DNA from: a virus | Virus record (IMG/VR): IMGVR_UViG_3300025630_000032 | Location: 1 to 31,357 of that record | DNA length: 31,357 nucleotides | Direction: 5' to 3' (one strand) | Part shown: piece after piece, positions 1-8,311 of the stretch | How the letters are laid out: each line of letters starts with the position of its first letter | How positions within the stretch are numbered: position 1 is the first letter of the stretch | The notes under the pieces: model-generated | Databases searched by the model: none | What the model was told of the DNA's origin: nothing | Seen by the model: only the letters and a program-made list of their open reading frames with translations | Position numbers and translations under genes: made by a program

Positions 1-1
1 A

Positions 2-1198
2 GGTAACGGTGGGACTTCTGGCGGCAACGGCGCTCGCGGCCAAATCCGTTACACTTATACGGTTGCGGAAAATGTCGGCTCGTCTTCGGCTTCGGCAACC
101 GCAACAGCGGTTGGCGCATCGACTGCATCATCGCCAGGTTCTTCGTCCGCTTCAGTCTCGGCAACGGCAGGGGGCGCTTCAACGGCGGTGGCTGGTGGTG
201 CTGCAAGTGCAACGTCAAGCGCGAGCGCCACAGGAACGCAATTGCAAAGCGCCGATGGTGCATCGGCAGCGGCCACAAGTGCGACCGCCACAGGTGTTGC
301 GGTTTATTCCGCCGATGGTTCGGCGGCGGCAAGTGCGAGCGCAACTGCAATCGGACTCTCAACCGCTCAAAGCGATGGCGCGTCTAGTGTAACAGTTTCG
401 GGCGCGGGCGTTGGGCAATCCGATGCAATCGCCGATGGCGCGAGCACGGCAGGCGCAGCGGCAAGCGCAGTTGGCGGATCGCTATTCATTGGCGACGGTT
501 CTGCAACAGCAAGCGCTTCTGCAACAGGTGAAGGCGCGGGCGTTACGGTTGGCGATGGTGCAAGCGCTGCAACCGCTTCTGCAAGCGCATCGGGCGGCTC
601 GGTCAACGCTGGCGATGGTTCGGCGGCGGCAACCGCCTCTGTTTCGGGCGTAGGTGTTGCCACAAGCGCCGCTGATGGTGCTTCTAACGCCGCAGCAACC
701 GCAACGGGGGTTGCGCTTTCGGGCGCTTCTGACGGCGTTTCTAGCGCAGTTTCGACAGCAACCGCAATCGGGCAATCAACCGCCTCTGCTGATGGTTCTG
801 CAACAGCAACGGCAACAGCAACGGGCATTGCAGATGCCGGGGCTTCAATCGGCAGCGCGAGCGCTACGTCGAGCGCCACTGCGACAGGCACCGGGATTAG
901 TTCGGCTGACGGGGCAGCGGCATCTATGGCGAGCGCAGCGGCAACGGGCAGCGCATATGCAGCCGGCGTTGCCATTTCATCGGGCTTCGGTGTTGCGGTC
1001 GGCGTCGGCCAATCAATCGCCAGTGCAGACGGCCTTGTCGCGGCGGTCGCTGCGGCAAGTGCCGTAGGTAGCGATGCGGCCATTCCGCTAGTTCAATACC
1101 CGCTTGCGGGCCTTTCCGAGACCTATCCGCTGACCGGCTCCGAGACCTATCCGCTCGCGGGCTTGTCTGAGACTTACCCGCTGCAGGAGGCCGCATAA
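2..1198 (+). CDS. Ala/Ser/Gly-rich tandem-repeat fibre-like virion protein (5' partial)
   Basis: The reading frame is open from the first bases, so the true start lies outside the window; the GTG at 188 is not the start. The visible N-terminus is a glycine-rich stretch with a GARGQIRYTYT motif, as found in glycine-rich domains of phage structural proteins. Next come about 15 degenerate 20-residue repeats of the form xDGSAxAxAxATGxGxxxxS. The C-terminus carries short repeats around YPLAGLSETYPL. Composition is extremely low-complexity. It sits just before the connector genes and overlaps the next ATG by one base (TAATG), so it is a virion protein, plausibly a head fibre or decoration protein. 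The specific role is inferred from position and repeats only. Confidence 0.6.
   Translation, partial: GNGGTSGGNGARGQIRYTYTVAENVGSSSASATATAVGASTASSPGSSSASVSATAGGASTAVAGGAASATSSASATGTQLQSADGASAAATSATATGVAVYSADGSAAASASATAIGLSTAQSDGASSVTVSGAGVGQSDAIADGASTAGAAASAVGGSLFIGDGSATASASATGEGAGVTVGDGASAATASASASGGSVNAGDGSAAATASVSGVGVATSAADGASNAAATATGVALSGASDGVSSAVSTATAIGQSTASADGSATATATATGIADAGASIGSASATSSATATGTGISSADGAAASMASAAATGSAYAAGVAISSGFGVAVGVGQSIASADGLVAAVAAASAVGSDAAIPLVQYPLAGLSETYPLTGSETYPLAGLSETYPLQEAA
74..1080 (+). repeat. Degenerate 60-bp (20-residue) coding tandem repeats
   Basis: Most units are exactly 20 codons with an Asp-Gly-Ser/Ala turn followed by alternating Ala/Ser/Thr and a closing Ala-Thr-Gly; a few are 18-19 codons. 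The DNA copies are diverged, mainly at third positions, so the repeat is selected at protein level. Such a period suits a beta-solenoid-like or extended fibrous fold, which is an inference. End positions are approximate. Confidence 0.7.
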
Positions 1199-1698
1199 TG
1201 GCTTTGACCGTCGAAGATGGCACAGGCTTGAGCGCCGCCGAAAGCTATATCAGCGTTGCGGATGCTGATACGCGCCACACAAACAACGGCAGCACGCTTT
1301 GGCCTGGTTCGCTCACCACGGCGGAAAAGGAACAAGCCCTGCGCCGCGCGACGATCTACATGGAGCAGGCTTACCGCTTGCGCTGGAAAGGCACGCGCCT
1401 CTTGCGCGCGCAGGCGCTTTCCTGGCCGCGTTATGGCGCGATCGTCGATGGTTGGGATATCGACAGCAATGTCGTGCCGAGCGACGTTGCGAACGTCTGC
1501 GCCGATCTCGCGCTAAAGGCTGCGGCGGGCGATCTCGCGCCAGATCTCGAACGCGGCATAAAGCGCGAGAAAGTCGGCCCGCTTGAAACCGAATATGACA
1601 CGTTTTCGCCGCAAGCGAAGCGTTATCCGTCGATCGACATGGCGCTCGGCCCGTATCTCAAAGGGGGCGCGGCAAACGCCTTCCTGGTGCGCGCATGA
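1198..1698 (+). CDS. DnaT-like head-tail connector protein
   Basis: A 166-residue protein opening with an ALTVEDGTGLSAAESYISV motif, the hallmark N-terminus of the phage family annotated as putative DnaT-like ssDNA-binding protein. In siphophage structural operons that family occupies the position of the head-completion or connector protein after the capsid gene, and the DnaT label is probably historical. The start ATG overlaps the upstream TAA by one base and the stop overlaps the next ATG (ATGA). No nuclease or helicase motif is visible. The family is recognised with good confidence; the connector role is inferred from gene order. Confidence 0.75.
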   Translation: MALTVEDGTGLSAAESYISVADADTRHTNNGSTLWPGSLTTAEKEQALRRATIYMEQAYRLRWKGTRLLRAQALSWPRYGAIVDGWDIDSNVVPSDVANVCADLALKAAAGDLAPDLERGIKREKVGPLETEYDTFSPQAKRYPSIDMALGPYLKGGAANAFLVRA

Positions 1699-2075
1699 CG
1701 GTCGCTCAACGCCTTTCAGCCAAGACGATGATCGCCGCCAAGGGGCAGACAATCACGATTGCGGGCAAGAGCGGGACTTCAACGCTCAATACCTCTACGC
1801 GCGCGGTCACTTCGACCGCCTATAGCGCGACGACAACGGCGGTCCTTTTGCCACTTACAAAGGCGCGCAAGGTCGATGGCGACCTTATCAAGCAGAGTGA
1901 CGAGACGCTGCTTATCTCGGCGCTCGATAGCGCGGGCGCGGCATTGGCCGAGCCTCCCGTCAATTCGACCGTAACGCTGGCCGATGGCAGCAAGCGGACG
2001 ATTATTGCGATCGACCAGCTTTCGCCCGCTGGCCTCGTTATCATGTTCGATGCAGTCGTGCGGAGGGTGCAATGA
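1695..2075 (+). CDS. Small head-tail joining protein (putative)
   Basis: A 126-residue protein rich in Thr, Ala and beta-prone segments, without signal peptide or membrane segment. A motif around residues 90-115 (TVTLADGSKRTIIAIDQLSPAG) resembles small head-tail joining or stopper proteins that lie between a DnaT-like connector and an HK97 gp10-like protein. ATGA overlap upstream and TGCAATGA overlap downstream show translational coupling in the structural operon. The family match is weak; gene position is the main support for the function. Confidence 0.55.
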   Translation: MTVAQRLSAKTMIAAKGQTITIAGKSGTSTLNTSTRAVTSTAYSATTTAVLLPLTKARKVDGDLIKQSDETLLISALDSAGAALAEPPVNSTVTLADGSKRTIIAIDQLSPAGLVIMFDAVVRRVQ

Positions 2076-2509
2076 CCTTCGCGCTTGACCTTCAACGCTT
2101 CGTAGAAAAGACCAAGGACAAAGCCGACGATGCGGTCCGCGCCATCGTCGTCGGCATTGCCTCGCGGCTCGATGATCGCAGCCCGGTCGGCGATGCGCGC
2201 TATTGGAAGAACCCGCCGCCGAAAGGCTATGTTGGCGGGCATTTCCGCGCAAACTGGCAGCTAGGCGTCGGAACAATCCCCGCTGGCGAGATTGTTGGCG
2301 TCGATCCAACGGGCGAGGCAACGCAAGGCAAGATCATCGCCGAGATCCCCGCGCAGCCCGCAGGCCACGTCTATTTCCTCGCCAATAACGCGCCCTATGC
2401 GCGCCGCCTCGAAGAAGGCTGGTCGCACCAGGCACCGCAAGGGATGGTCGGCCTAACGGTTGTCGAGTTCGAGCAGATTGTGCGCGAAGCGGTGGAGGCG
2501 GTGCAATGA
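2072..2509 (+). CDS. HK97 gp10-like tail completion protein
   Basis: A 145-residue protein with the usual layout of HK97 gp10-type proteins: a helical N-terminus, a SPVGDARYWKNPPP segment leading to GGHFRANWQL (the family's S-P-V-x-G...R-x-x-W signature), and a C-terminal motif with NNAPYARRLEEGWSHQAPQGM, typical of 'Y-A-x-x-x-E-x-G...P-x-G-M'. Proteins of this class join the neck to the tail tube. It overlaps both neighbours by 4 nt. Confident by motif and gene order. Confidence 0.85.
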   Translation: MTFALDLQRFVEKTKDKADDAVRAIVVGIASRLDDRSPVGDARYWKNPPPKGYVGGHFRANWQLGVGTIPAGEIVGVDPTGEATQGKIIAEIPAQPAGHVYFLANNAPYARRLEEGWSHQAPQGMVGLTVVEFEQIVREAVEAVQ

Positions 2510-2910
2510 CCGTCCTCGCCGTCCGCACCGCATTGGAAACCGCGCTCGCAGGTATGTCGCCCGCGCTCGATACCGCATGGCCTAACCTCGATTTCACGCC
2601 GGTTGACGGCACGCCTTACCAGCGCGCCGATATCCTGTTCGCATCGCCCGACAATCCCGAATTTGGCGCGGGGCATACCGAGCAGGGGATTTTCCAGATC
2701 CGGCTTTACTACGCGCTTGGCGCGGGGGCTGACCCTGCCGAGGCGCGTGCCGAACTTATCCGCACAACCTTTAATCGTGGCGCGTCTTTCACGGCGTCAG
2801 GCGTCACCACGACGATCAACCGCACGCCGGAAATATCGCCAGGACGCGCCGAGGAGGACCGTTGGATGGTTCCCGTCCGCATCCGTTTCTTCGCCCACGT
2901 CGCGTTATAG
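2506..2910 (+). CDS. Tail terminator-like protein (DUF4128-type)
   Basis: A 134-residue protein starting with a helix-forming stretch (VRTALETALAGM), followed by conserved W-PNLDFTPVDGTPY and Q-IRLYYALG elements that match small phage minor tail or tail terminator proteins (DUF4128 class). It lies between the gp10-like gene and the tail tube gene, the canonical position of the terminator that caps the tail tube during assembly. The start ATG overlaps the upstream stop. Confidence 0.75.
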   Translation: MTVLAVRTALETALAGMSPALDTAWPNLDFTPVDGTPYQRADILFASPDNPEFGAGHTEQGIFQIRLYYALGAGADPAEARAELIRTTFNRGASFTASGVTTTINRTPEISPGRAEEDRWMVPVRIRFFAHVAL

Positions 2911-2919
2911 GAGGTAAAA

Positions 2920-4137
2920 ATGAGCGTCGCCCAAGGTATTAACAAGACTATCGCTTACAAGAAGCAGGCTGGCCTTGGCACGCCTGCTTCGGGCTCGGGC
3001 GGTCAATTGATCCGCCGCGAGACGGCTACGTTCCCGGTAACGAAGGACTCGTATGCGAATAACGAGATCGTTTCGCACCAACAGCACACGGGCGACACGC
3101 ATGGCGTCCGCTCGTCTGCCGGCACAGTCAACGGGCTGGTTTCTCCGCTATCCTATCAGGACTGGTTCGGTTCGCTCCTGCGCAAGGCATGGGCAGCGAC
3201 TTCGAACATCACCGGCCTGTCGCTCACCATCGCGGGCAGCGGTCCCTATACCGTAACGCGCGCGTCGGGCGACTTCCTGACTGGCGGCATCAAGATCGGC
3301 GACGTTGTGCGGCTTTCGGGCGGTTCGCTCAATGCGGCAAACGTGGGCGTCAACCTGCTCGTTACGGGCGTCACGGCGACCGTCTTGACTGTGATCGTTC
3401 CGAGCGGCGACGCACTTGTCGCGGAAGGTCCGATCGCGTCTTGCACGGTTTCGGTCCCCGGCAAGAAGGTTTATGCGCCGACTTCCTCGCACACCAACGA
3501 TTATTACACGATCGAGGAAAACTGGACCGATGTAACGCGCTATCACCTGCACCAGGATATCCAGGTCGCAAGTGCCGAAATCAACGTGCCATCGACCGGC
3601 AATGTCGGCGTTACCTTCAACCTGGTCGGCCTTGGCATTCGCACCAAGTCCGGCACGCAAGTGCTCACCACGCCAACCGCAGAAACGACATCTTCGGTTG
3701 TTTCGAGCGTAAACGGCGCGGTCCTTGTCGGCGGCACCGTTTATGCCACGATCACTTCGGCGCGCGTCACGATCGACGGCCAGATCACTGCAGGCGAAGG
3801 CGTTGTCGGTTCGAACTATCGCCCCGACACGCAAAAGGGCCGCATCCGTGTTTCCGGCACGATTACCGTCCTTTACGAAAGCGACACGCTCGGCGCGATC
3901 TTCGACGACGAAACGACGACTTCGATCGTGCTCATGCTTGCCGACGACGCAACGGGCGGCGCGGATTTTGTCACGCTCTCGATGTCGAAGGTCAAGCTGT
4001 TCAGCGACGACCGCGACGATGGCGAAAAGCAAATCGTCCAAACGATGAACTTCGTCGCCGAGATCAACGGGGCTGGCGGCACCGCTCTCGCAAACGATCA
4101 AACCATCATCACACTGCAAGACTCGCTGGCGGTATGA
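2920..4137 (+). CDS. Major tail tube protein
   Basis: A 405-residue protein. The N-terminus (GINKTIAYKKQAGLGTPASG) is typical of siphophage tail tube proteins, and the body is beta-rich with many Gly/Thr/Val strands. An inserted Ig-like region is plausible around residues 100-190 (inference). It has the best ribosome-binding site in the structural block, TAGGAGGT placed 4-5 nt before the ATG, and it is one of the few genes here preceded by a real gap (9 nt), as expected for a protein made in many copies. It is followed by a mobile endonuclease gene and then by tail assembly chaperones. Confidence 0.85.
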   Translation: MSVAQGINKTIAYKKQAGLGTPASGSGGQLIRRETATFPVTKDSYANNEIVSHQQHTGDTHGVRSSAGTVNGLVSPLSYQDWFGSLLRKAWAATSNITGLSLTIAGSGPYTVTRASGDFLTGGIKIGDVVRLSGGSLNAANVGVNLLVTGVTATVLTVIVPSGDALVAEGPIASCTVSVPGKKVYAPTSSHTNDYYTIEENWTDVTRYHLHQDIQVASAEINVPSTGNVGVTFNLVGLGIRTKSGTQVLTTPTAETTSSVVSSVNGAVLVGGTVYATITSARVTIDGQITAGEGVVGSNYRPDTQKGRIRVSGTITVLYESDTLGAIFDDETTTSIVLMLADDATGGADFVTLSMSKVKLFSDDRDDGEKQIVQTMNFVAEINGAGGTALANDQTIITLQDSLAV

Positions 4138-4667
4138 TGTCGGAAGAATGGAAACCCATTCCCGGCACTGACGGGTTCTATGAGGCGAGTTCGCTTGGGC
4201 GAGTTCGCTCTCTAGATCGCGTGCTTGAGGTTCCCTCACGATGGGGTGGAACGCGCCCAATGCCTTGCAAAGGGCGCGTTCTAAAACCTTGGACGGACGC
4301 AGGCGGATACTCGACTGTTTACCTCTCAAACCGCAGGGCCGTGAATGTCCACCGCTTGATCGCCTTGGCATTTCATGGAGACGGAGTTTCACTCCACGTG
4401 AACCATATTGATGGCGTCAAATCGAACAATAAGCCGACAAATCTCGAATGGTGCACCCATTCAGAGAACATGGTTCATGCAAGTGAAATCGGCCTCATCG
4501 GCGGATTGAAGCCAGTCATCCGAATAGCGCCTGACGGCACCACGAGAAAATTCAAATCAATCAATTCCGCTGCACGCGCGCTTGGAAAGACACATGCGTC
4601 AATCCAGCGCGCGTTGAGCGGTCGTTACAGCCAAGCCTATGGTTTCAAATGGAAACTAGCGGCTTGA
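4134..4667 (+). CDS. NUMOD4/HNH homing-type endonuclease
   Basis: A 177-residue protein with three recognisable parts. An N-terminal NUMOD4 motif (W-x-P-I-P-G-T-D-G-F-Y-E-A-S-S-L-G-R-V-R-S) covers residues about 5-30. An HNH_3-type core follows around residues 65-112 (VHRLIALAFHG, then NHIDG, then NLEWCTHSEN). A C-terminal NUMOD1-like DNA-binding segment (FKSINSAARALGKTHASI) is near residues 140-160. This is the layout of free-standing phage homing endonucleases. It is wedged between the tail tube and the tail assembly chaperone genes, which are normally adjacent. Start is ATG 4134 or 4137; both overlap the tail tube stop. It is probably a mobile passenger. Confidence 0.9.
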   Translation: MMSEEWKPIPGTDGFYEASSLGRVRSLDRVLEVPSRWGGTRPMPCKGRVLKPWTDAGGYSTVYLSNRRAVNVHRLIALAFHGDGVSLHVNHIDGVKSNNKPTNLEWCTHSENMVHASEIGLIGGLKPVIRIAPDGTTRKFKSINSAARALGKTHASIQRALSGRYSQAYGFKWKLAA

Positions 4668-4677
4668 ACAACCTTGT

Positions 4678-4704
4678 CACCGGGGAGCCCGTCAGTCCCC
4701 GGTG
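4678..4704 (+). terminator. Perfect 9-bp stem-loop before the tail assembly chaperone gene
   Basis: CACCGGGGA and TCCCCGGTG form a perfect 9-bp stem around a 9-nt loop, extendable by a G-U and a G-C pair. No U-tract follows, so it is not a standard intrinsic terminator. It could be an attenuator, an RNA-end stabiliser for the tail tube message, or a leader structure of the chaperone gene. The position, after the most strongly translated gene and before a weakly needed one, fits attenuation. Confidence 0.5.
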
Positions 4705-4725
4705 GCACCCTGACGGAGAATTGAA

Positions 4726-5190
4726 ATGAGTAACGCAAAAACCAAGCCAGCGGCCTTCGATTTCGATGCGCTCGATCTCGACCGCATTTGCGACGAGCCG
4801 GTTGAGTTCGAACTTGTCCACCCCGAAACAAAGGTCGGGCTTGGCGTATTCCTTAGCGTCGTCGGCTCCGAAAGCGCGACGTTCCAAACCTATCTACGCG
4901 CCGAGCAAAACAGGGAGCGGCGCAAGGCATTCGAAGCCGAGCGCAAGGGCAAGGCCGACGCACCGACGCCGATCGAGGACGACGAGGACCGGCTGATCCG
5001 CGCGGTTGTTTCCTGCGTCAAAGGTTGGCGCACGGTCGTCGATGGCGAAAGCAAGCCGGTCATTCTTTGGGGCGGCGAAGAATACGAGTTCACGACCGAG
5101 AACGCAGTCAAGTGGATGAAGCGTTTTCGTTGGGTCCGCCCGCAAGTGAATGAACAAACGGGCGAATTGGGAAATTTTATCAAGGGCTGA
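4726..5190 (+). CDS. Tail assembly chaperone (G-type)
   Basis: A 154-residue acidic protein lying between the tail tube and tape measure genes. The position, size and rich Glu/Asp/Lys content match siphophage tail assembly chaperones that coat the tape measure protein. The conserved ETKVGLGVFLSVVGSES segment and a central charged helix (RAEQNRERRKAFEAERKGK) support this. Near its 3' end are two overlapping -1 slippery heptamers, and the -1 frame continues open to 5546, giving a second, longer G-T product. ATG 4726 has AGAATTGAA upstream, a weak ribosome-binding site. Confidence 0.85.
   Translation: MSNAKTKPAAFDFDALDLDRICDEPVEFELVHPETKVGLGVFLSVVGSESATFQTYLRAEQNRERRKAFEAERKGKADAPTPIEDDEDRLIRAVVSCVKGWRTVVDGESKPVILWGGEEYEFTTENAVKWMKRFRWVRPQVNEQTGELGNFIKG
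5169..5178 (+). promoter_or_regulatory. Tandem -1 ribosomal frameshift slippery site
   Basis: Two overlapping heptamers of the X-XXY-YYZ type lie in the correct phase of the G gene: G-GGA-AAT at 5169-5175 and A-AAT-TTT at 5172-5178. A one-base backward slip at either one moves ribosomes into the open -1 frame, which carries on for 122 codons. Programmed -1 shifts at this gene pair are established for lambda G/GT and many other siphophages. Confidence 0.85.
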
Positions 5191-5546
5191 TCGAGGGCTT
5201 TGCCGCCTTCGCTCGGTCGGAGTTCGAATTAGGGGATAGTGTAGATGGACAGCCATTGCGGGAACATTTGGCAAGTTGGGAGCGCCAAACAGGCAAGCGC
5301 CATCCCATGCTTGCCGATGCCCCGCAAAAGCCGCCAGGCACAGCCTTGCTTTGGGCCGAGTTCATCGCGTTGCACCGTAAGCGCGGCAGCAACGGCTTCG
5401 GCCCTTCGCCGATCAGCGAAAGCGATATTTTCTATCGCCAGCGCAATCGCGGTTGGAAATTCGCATCGTGGGAAATCCAGGCGATCGAAGCGGCCGACCG
5501 CGCTTACCTTGAAGTTGCCGACAAGAAACGGAGTGAGCGCAAATGA
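5178..5546 (+). CDS. T extension of the tail assembly chaperone, made as G-T fusion by -1 frameshift
   Basis: This frame is open without interruption from the slippery site through the G stop codon to 5546. It encodes about 122 residues appended to the first 151 residues of G, for a predicted 273-residue fusion. The distal part has a GFGPSPISESDI motif followed by a WEIQAIEAADRAYLE helix, a pattern seen in T-domain proteins upstream of tape measure genes. No good independent start with a ribosome-binding site is visible early in the frame, which supports expression only by frameshift. It overlaps the tape measure ATG by 4 nt. Confidence 0.8.
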   Translation, partial: YQGLIEGFAAFARSEFELGDSVDGQPLREHLASWERQTGKRHPMLADAPQKPPGTALLWAEFIALHRKRGSNGFGPSPISESDIFYRQRNRGWKFASWEIQAIEAADRAYLEVADKKRSERK

Positions 5547-8311
5547 CTGACTTCGCAAACCTTGTCGTCAAGATTGACAGTAGCGAGGTCAAGCAAGGCA
5601 CCGCCGACCTCGACAAGCTGACGGCCGCAGGCAAGCGGACGCAGGCGGCGACCGACGCGCAGGGCAAGACTTGGGTTAAGGCTTCAAGCGAAGCGGGGCG
5701 GTTGCGGCTTGAGGAAATCGCGCTCCGCATGGAAAGCGAGCGGCTCGAAAAGGCGCAGCGCAAGGTGGGGCAATCCGCGACCGAAATGGCGCGCGAGGCG
5801 CAACGGTCGGCGGCAGGGCTTGGCAAGGCGACCGCAAGCGCAGGCGCAATGCGGGCGGGCGCGACTCAGCTCTCATATCAATTGAGCGACGTTGCGACGC
5901 AGTTTGCGCTCGGCGCAAGGCCGATGCAGATATTCGCTGCACAAGGCACGCAAGTCGTCGGCGCGCTATCACTTATGCGTGGCAGTGCCGGCGGGCTGAT
6001 TGGCTTCCTGGCGGGGCCGTGGGGGATCGGCATCGCGGCGGCGGTTACGGCGCTATCGCCATTCATCGCGCGGCTATTCGACACCGAAAGCGCTGCGGAT
6101 AAGGCAACCGATGCATTGCAAAGGCTGATCGATAAAGCGGCCGAAGAACGCGCATCTCGAATTGAGGGTGCATTGGCGGATCAAGGTGCCAACCGATCAC
6201 GCGATCGACTATCTCAAATCGAGTTAGAGCTTGCAACGCCATACAAACGAAGGTTCGCCACGGATATCGCAGGGGAACTGGCGGATCAGAGGCGGCGCAA
6301 TAGGCTCGAGCAAGAGGCGCTCGGAATACGGCAAAGGCTTCTTGTGGTGGATGGAGAGCTTGCCGCCGCCGCTTACAAAAAGGCGAATGCCGACAAAGAC
6401 AGCGAGAAGGCAACGAAAAGCTCAACCGCTGCGACCAAGGCAAAGACCATAGCGGTGAATGAGCAAGCCAAGGCGCTCGACAACCTTCTCGATCGTCTCT
6501 TGAAGCCGGAACGTGACCGGGCGCAACGCAATGGCGAGTTTGAAATGCTCGCCCGCGAGATCGCCAAGGCAGAGGCGGCAGGCGAAAAGGCACTCCCGAC
6601 GCTACTCGAACTTGAGCGCGCGCTTGAAGCCTTGCGCGGCGAAGGCATCGACCAAAGCAAGAAGAAACTCGGTTTTGAAGATCCCGGCTCGCTTGTCGCA
6701 AAAGTGCTGCCGGAATCGAATGAATTAGTCGAGAACCGCGTGCGCGAAATGCGGGAGCTGGCCCGCGCGACAGAGGACGCGAACGGCCAACTCCAAGAGA
6801 TGATCTACCTGCTAGGCAACATTGGTGGCGTCGGTAGTGCGATAGGCGGCGCGCTTGGCATATTCACCGGCAATACGCGCGCAATTCGAGGTCCGATTGG
6901 CGATATTCTCAATATCGGAACCGGCGTTTCGAAGATCACAGACAGCAAGGGTGATGTGCACTACATCGCTCGCACCATCGGCGATGAAATATCTGCCGTT
7001 TTCGACAAAGACAGCAACTTCTTCAAGAACATGTCGCTTCTGCTCAAGGGGGCAGGCACTGGACTGATTGCGGGGAATGCCTTCGGCTTCAATAGCACGG
7101 GAGGACAGATTGGCAGCGCAATAGGTGGCGCTCTCGGCCAGAAATTCGGAGAGAAACTCTTGTCTGCCGGGCTTAATAAAGTGTTCAGCGGTCTTGGTAG
7201 TGCAGCCGGGCCAATCGGAGCAATCGCGGGCAGTCTATTAGGCGGCGCGCTCGGTAGCATTTTCGGCAAGACGCCCAAGGCTTCTGTAACAATCGGCAAT
7301 GCGGGCGGCTCGCTAGGCATCACTGGCACGCGCAGCAATAGCAGCTCGCGCCTTGCGGCGGCTCAAAAGAGCGCGGGCGCTATCATCGAAAGCCTAGACT
7401 CGCTTGCGGCTGAACTCGGCGGCACGGTTGATCCGTCGCGCGGCAGCGTTTCAATCGGCATTCGCAAGGGCAAATACCGTGTTGACCCCACCGGCGCAGG
7501 CCGCACGAAAGCAAAGAACGGTGTGGTTGATTTCGGCTCGGATGCCGAGGCTGCGGCACTGTTTGCCATGCAAAACCTCATCAAGGATGGGGTTCTCGTC
7601 GGATTGCGTAAAGGCACCGAACGGCTACTCAAGAATGCAGACGACCTTGAACGCGGCGTGCAGAAGGCGCTCGCATTTGAAGGCGTGTTCCGCGAACTCA
7701 AGGCATTTCAGGACCCGCTAGGCGCGGCGCTTGCCGATCTCGACAAGCAAATGACGCACCTGCGCGAGATATTCAAGGAAGCTGGCGCGACGACCGAGGA
7801 ATACGCGCAGCTCGAAGAATTGTTTGCGATGAAGCGCAAGGACGCAATCGAGCAATCGACCGCCGAACTCAAAGACTTCCTCGACGCGCTCAATTTCGGG
7901 AGTGGTTCGCCGCTTGCCGCACGGCAGAAACTGGCCAATGCGGGCGCAGTCCTTAAGCCATTCGAGGACGCGATCAACGCAGGCAAGATTGTCGATCAAT
8001 CGGCGTTCACCGACGCAGCGCAGACTTACCTTGACCTCTCGCGCCAGATCAACGCTTCGGATGGTTCGTTCTTTGCCGATTTCGACCGCATACGCGCTTT
8101 GACGCAACAGGCGATTGATAACGTCCAGGCGACCGCAGACCTCGACAAATACGCGCAACAGACCGCGCAAAACACCGCCGACATGGCAAACATTCTCTCC
8201 GATCAGACCGCACTATTGCAGGCGGTCAATGACAATCTCGCGTCGATCAGGCTCGGCTTCTCGTCGGGAACTCTTGGCTGGTTGTCGCAAAGTAGGGCAT
8301 ATATAGCATGA
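5543..8311 (+). CDS. Tape measure protein
   Basis: A 922-residue protein, the largest in the window. It starts with a typical alphaproteobacterial tape measure N-terminus (FANLVVKIDSSEVKQG), then a long Ala/Glu/Lys/Arg-rich helical region, a LSYQLSDVATQFALGARPMQ motif around residue 115, and hydrophobic Gly/Ala segments near residues 145-180 and 505-580 that could insert in the membrane during DNA ejection. The C-terminal third is again coiled-coil-like. It sets tail length; using the rough rule of 0.15 nm per residue, a tail near 140 nm is inferred. It follows the frameshifted chaperone pair, the canonical order. Confidence 0.93.
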   Translation: MTDFANLVVKIDSSEVKQGTADLDKLTAAGKRTQAATDAQGKTWVKASSEAGRLRLEEIALRMESERLEKAQRKVGQSATEMAREAQRSAAGLGKATASAGAMRAGATQLSYQLSDVATQFALGARPMQIFAAQGTQVVGALSLMRGSAGGLIGFLAGPWGIGIAAAVTALSPFIARLFDTESAADKATDALQRLIDKAAEERASRIEGALADQGANRSRDRLSQIELELATPYKRRFATDIAGELADQRRRNRLEQEALGIRQRLLVVDGELAAAAYKKANADKDSEKATKSSTAATKAKTIAVNEQAKALDNLLDRLLKPERDRAQRNGEFEMLAREIAKAEAAGEKALPTLLELERALEALRGEGIDQSKKKLGFEDPGSLVAKVLPESNELVENRVREMRELARATEDANGQLQEMIYLLGNIGGVGSAIGGALGIFTGNTRAIRGPIGDILNIGTGVSKITDSKGDVHYIARTIGDEISAVFDKDSNFFKNMSLLLKGAGTGLIAGNAFGFNSTGGQIGSAIGGALGQKFGEKLLSAGLNKVFSGLGSAAGPIGAIAGSLLGGALGSIFGKTPKASVTIGNAGGSLGITGTRSNSSSRLAAAQKSAGAIIESLDSLAAELGGTVDPSRGSVSIGIRKGKYRVDPTGAGRTKAKNGVVDFGSDAEAAALFAMQNLIKDGVLVGLRKGTERLLKNADDLERGVQKALAFEGVFRELKAFQDPLGAALADLDKQMTHLREIFKEAGATTEEYAQLEELFAMKRKDAIEQSTAELKDFLDALNFGSGSPLAARQKLANAGAVLKPFEDAINAGKIVDQSAFTDAAQTYLDLSRQINASDGSFFADFDRIRALTQQAIDNVQATADLDKYAQQTAQNTADMANILSDQTALLQAVNDNLASIRLGFSSGTLGWLSQSRAYIA

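Noticed and set aside
367-1083. Reverse-strand Ala/Pro-rich open frame in the repeat gene
   Set aside because: It mirrors the Ala/Ser/Gly repeats of the plus-strand fibre gene and has no start signal; the plus strand continues in frame to a coupled stop.
3148-4392. Long reverse-strand open frame across the tail tube gene
   Set aside because: It lies antisense to a clear structural gene, has Arg/Asp-rich shadow composition, no ribosome-binding site and no recognisable domain. It arises from high-GC codon bias.
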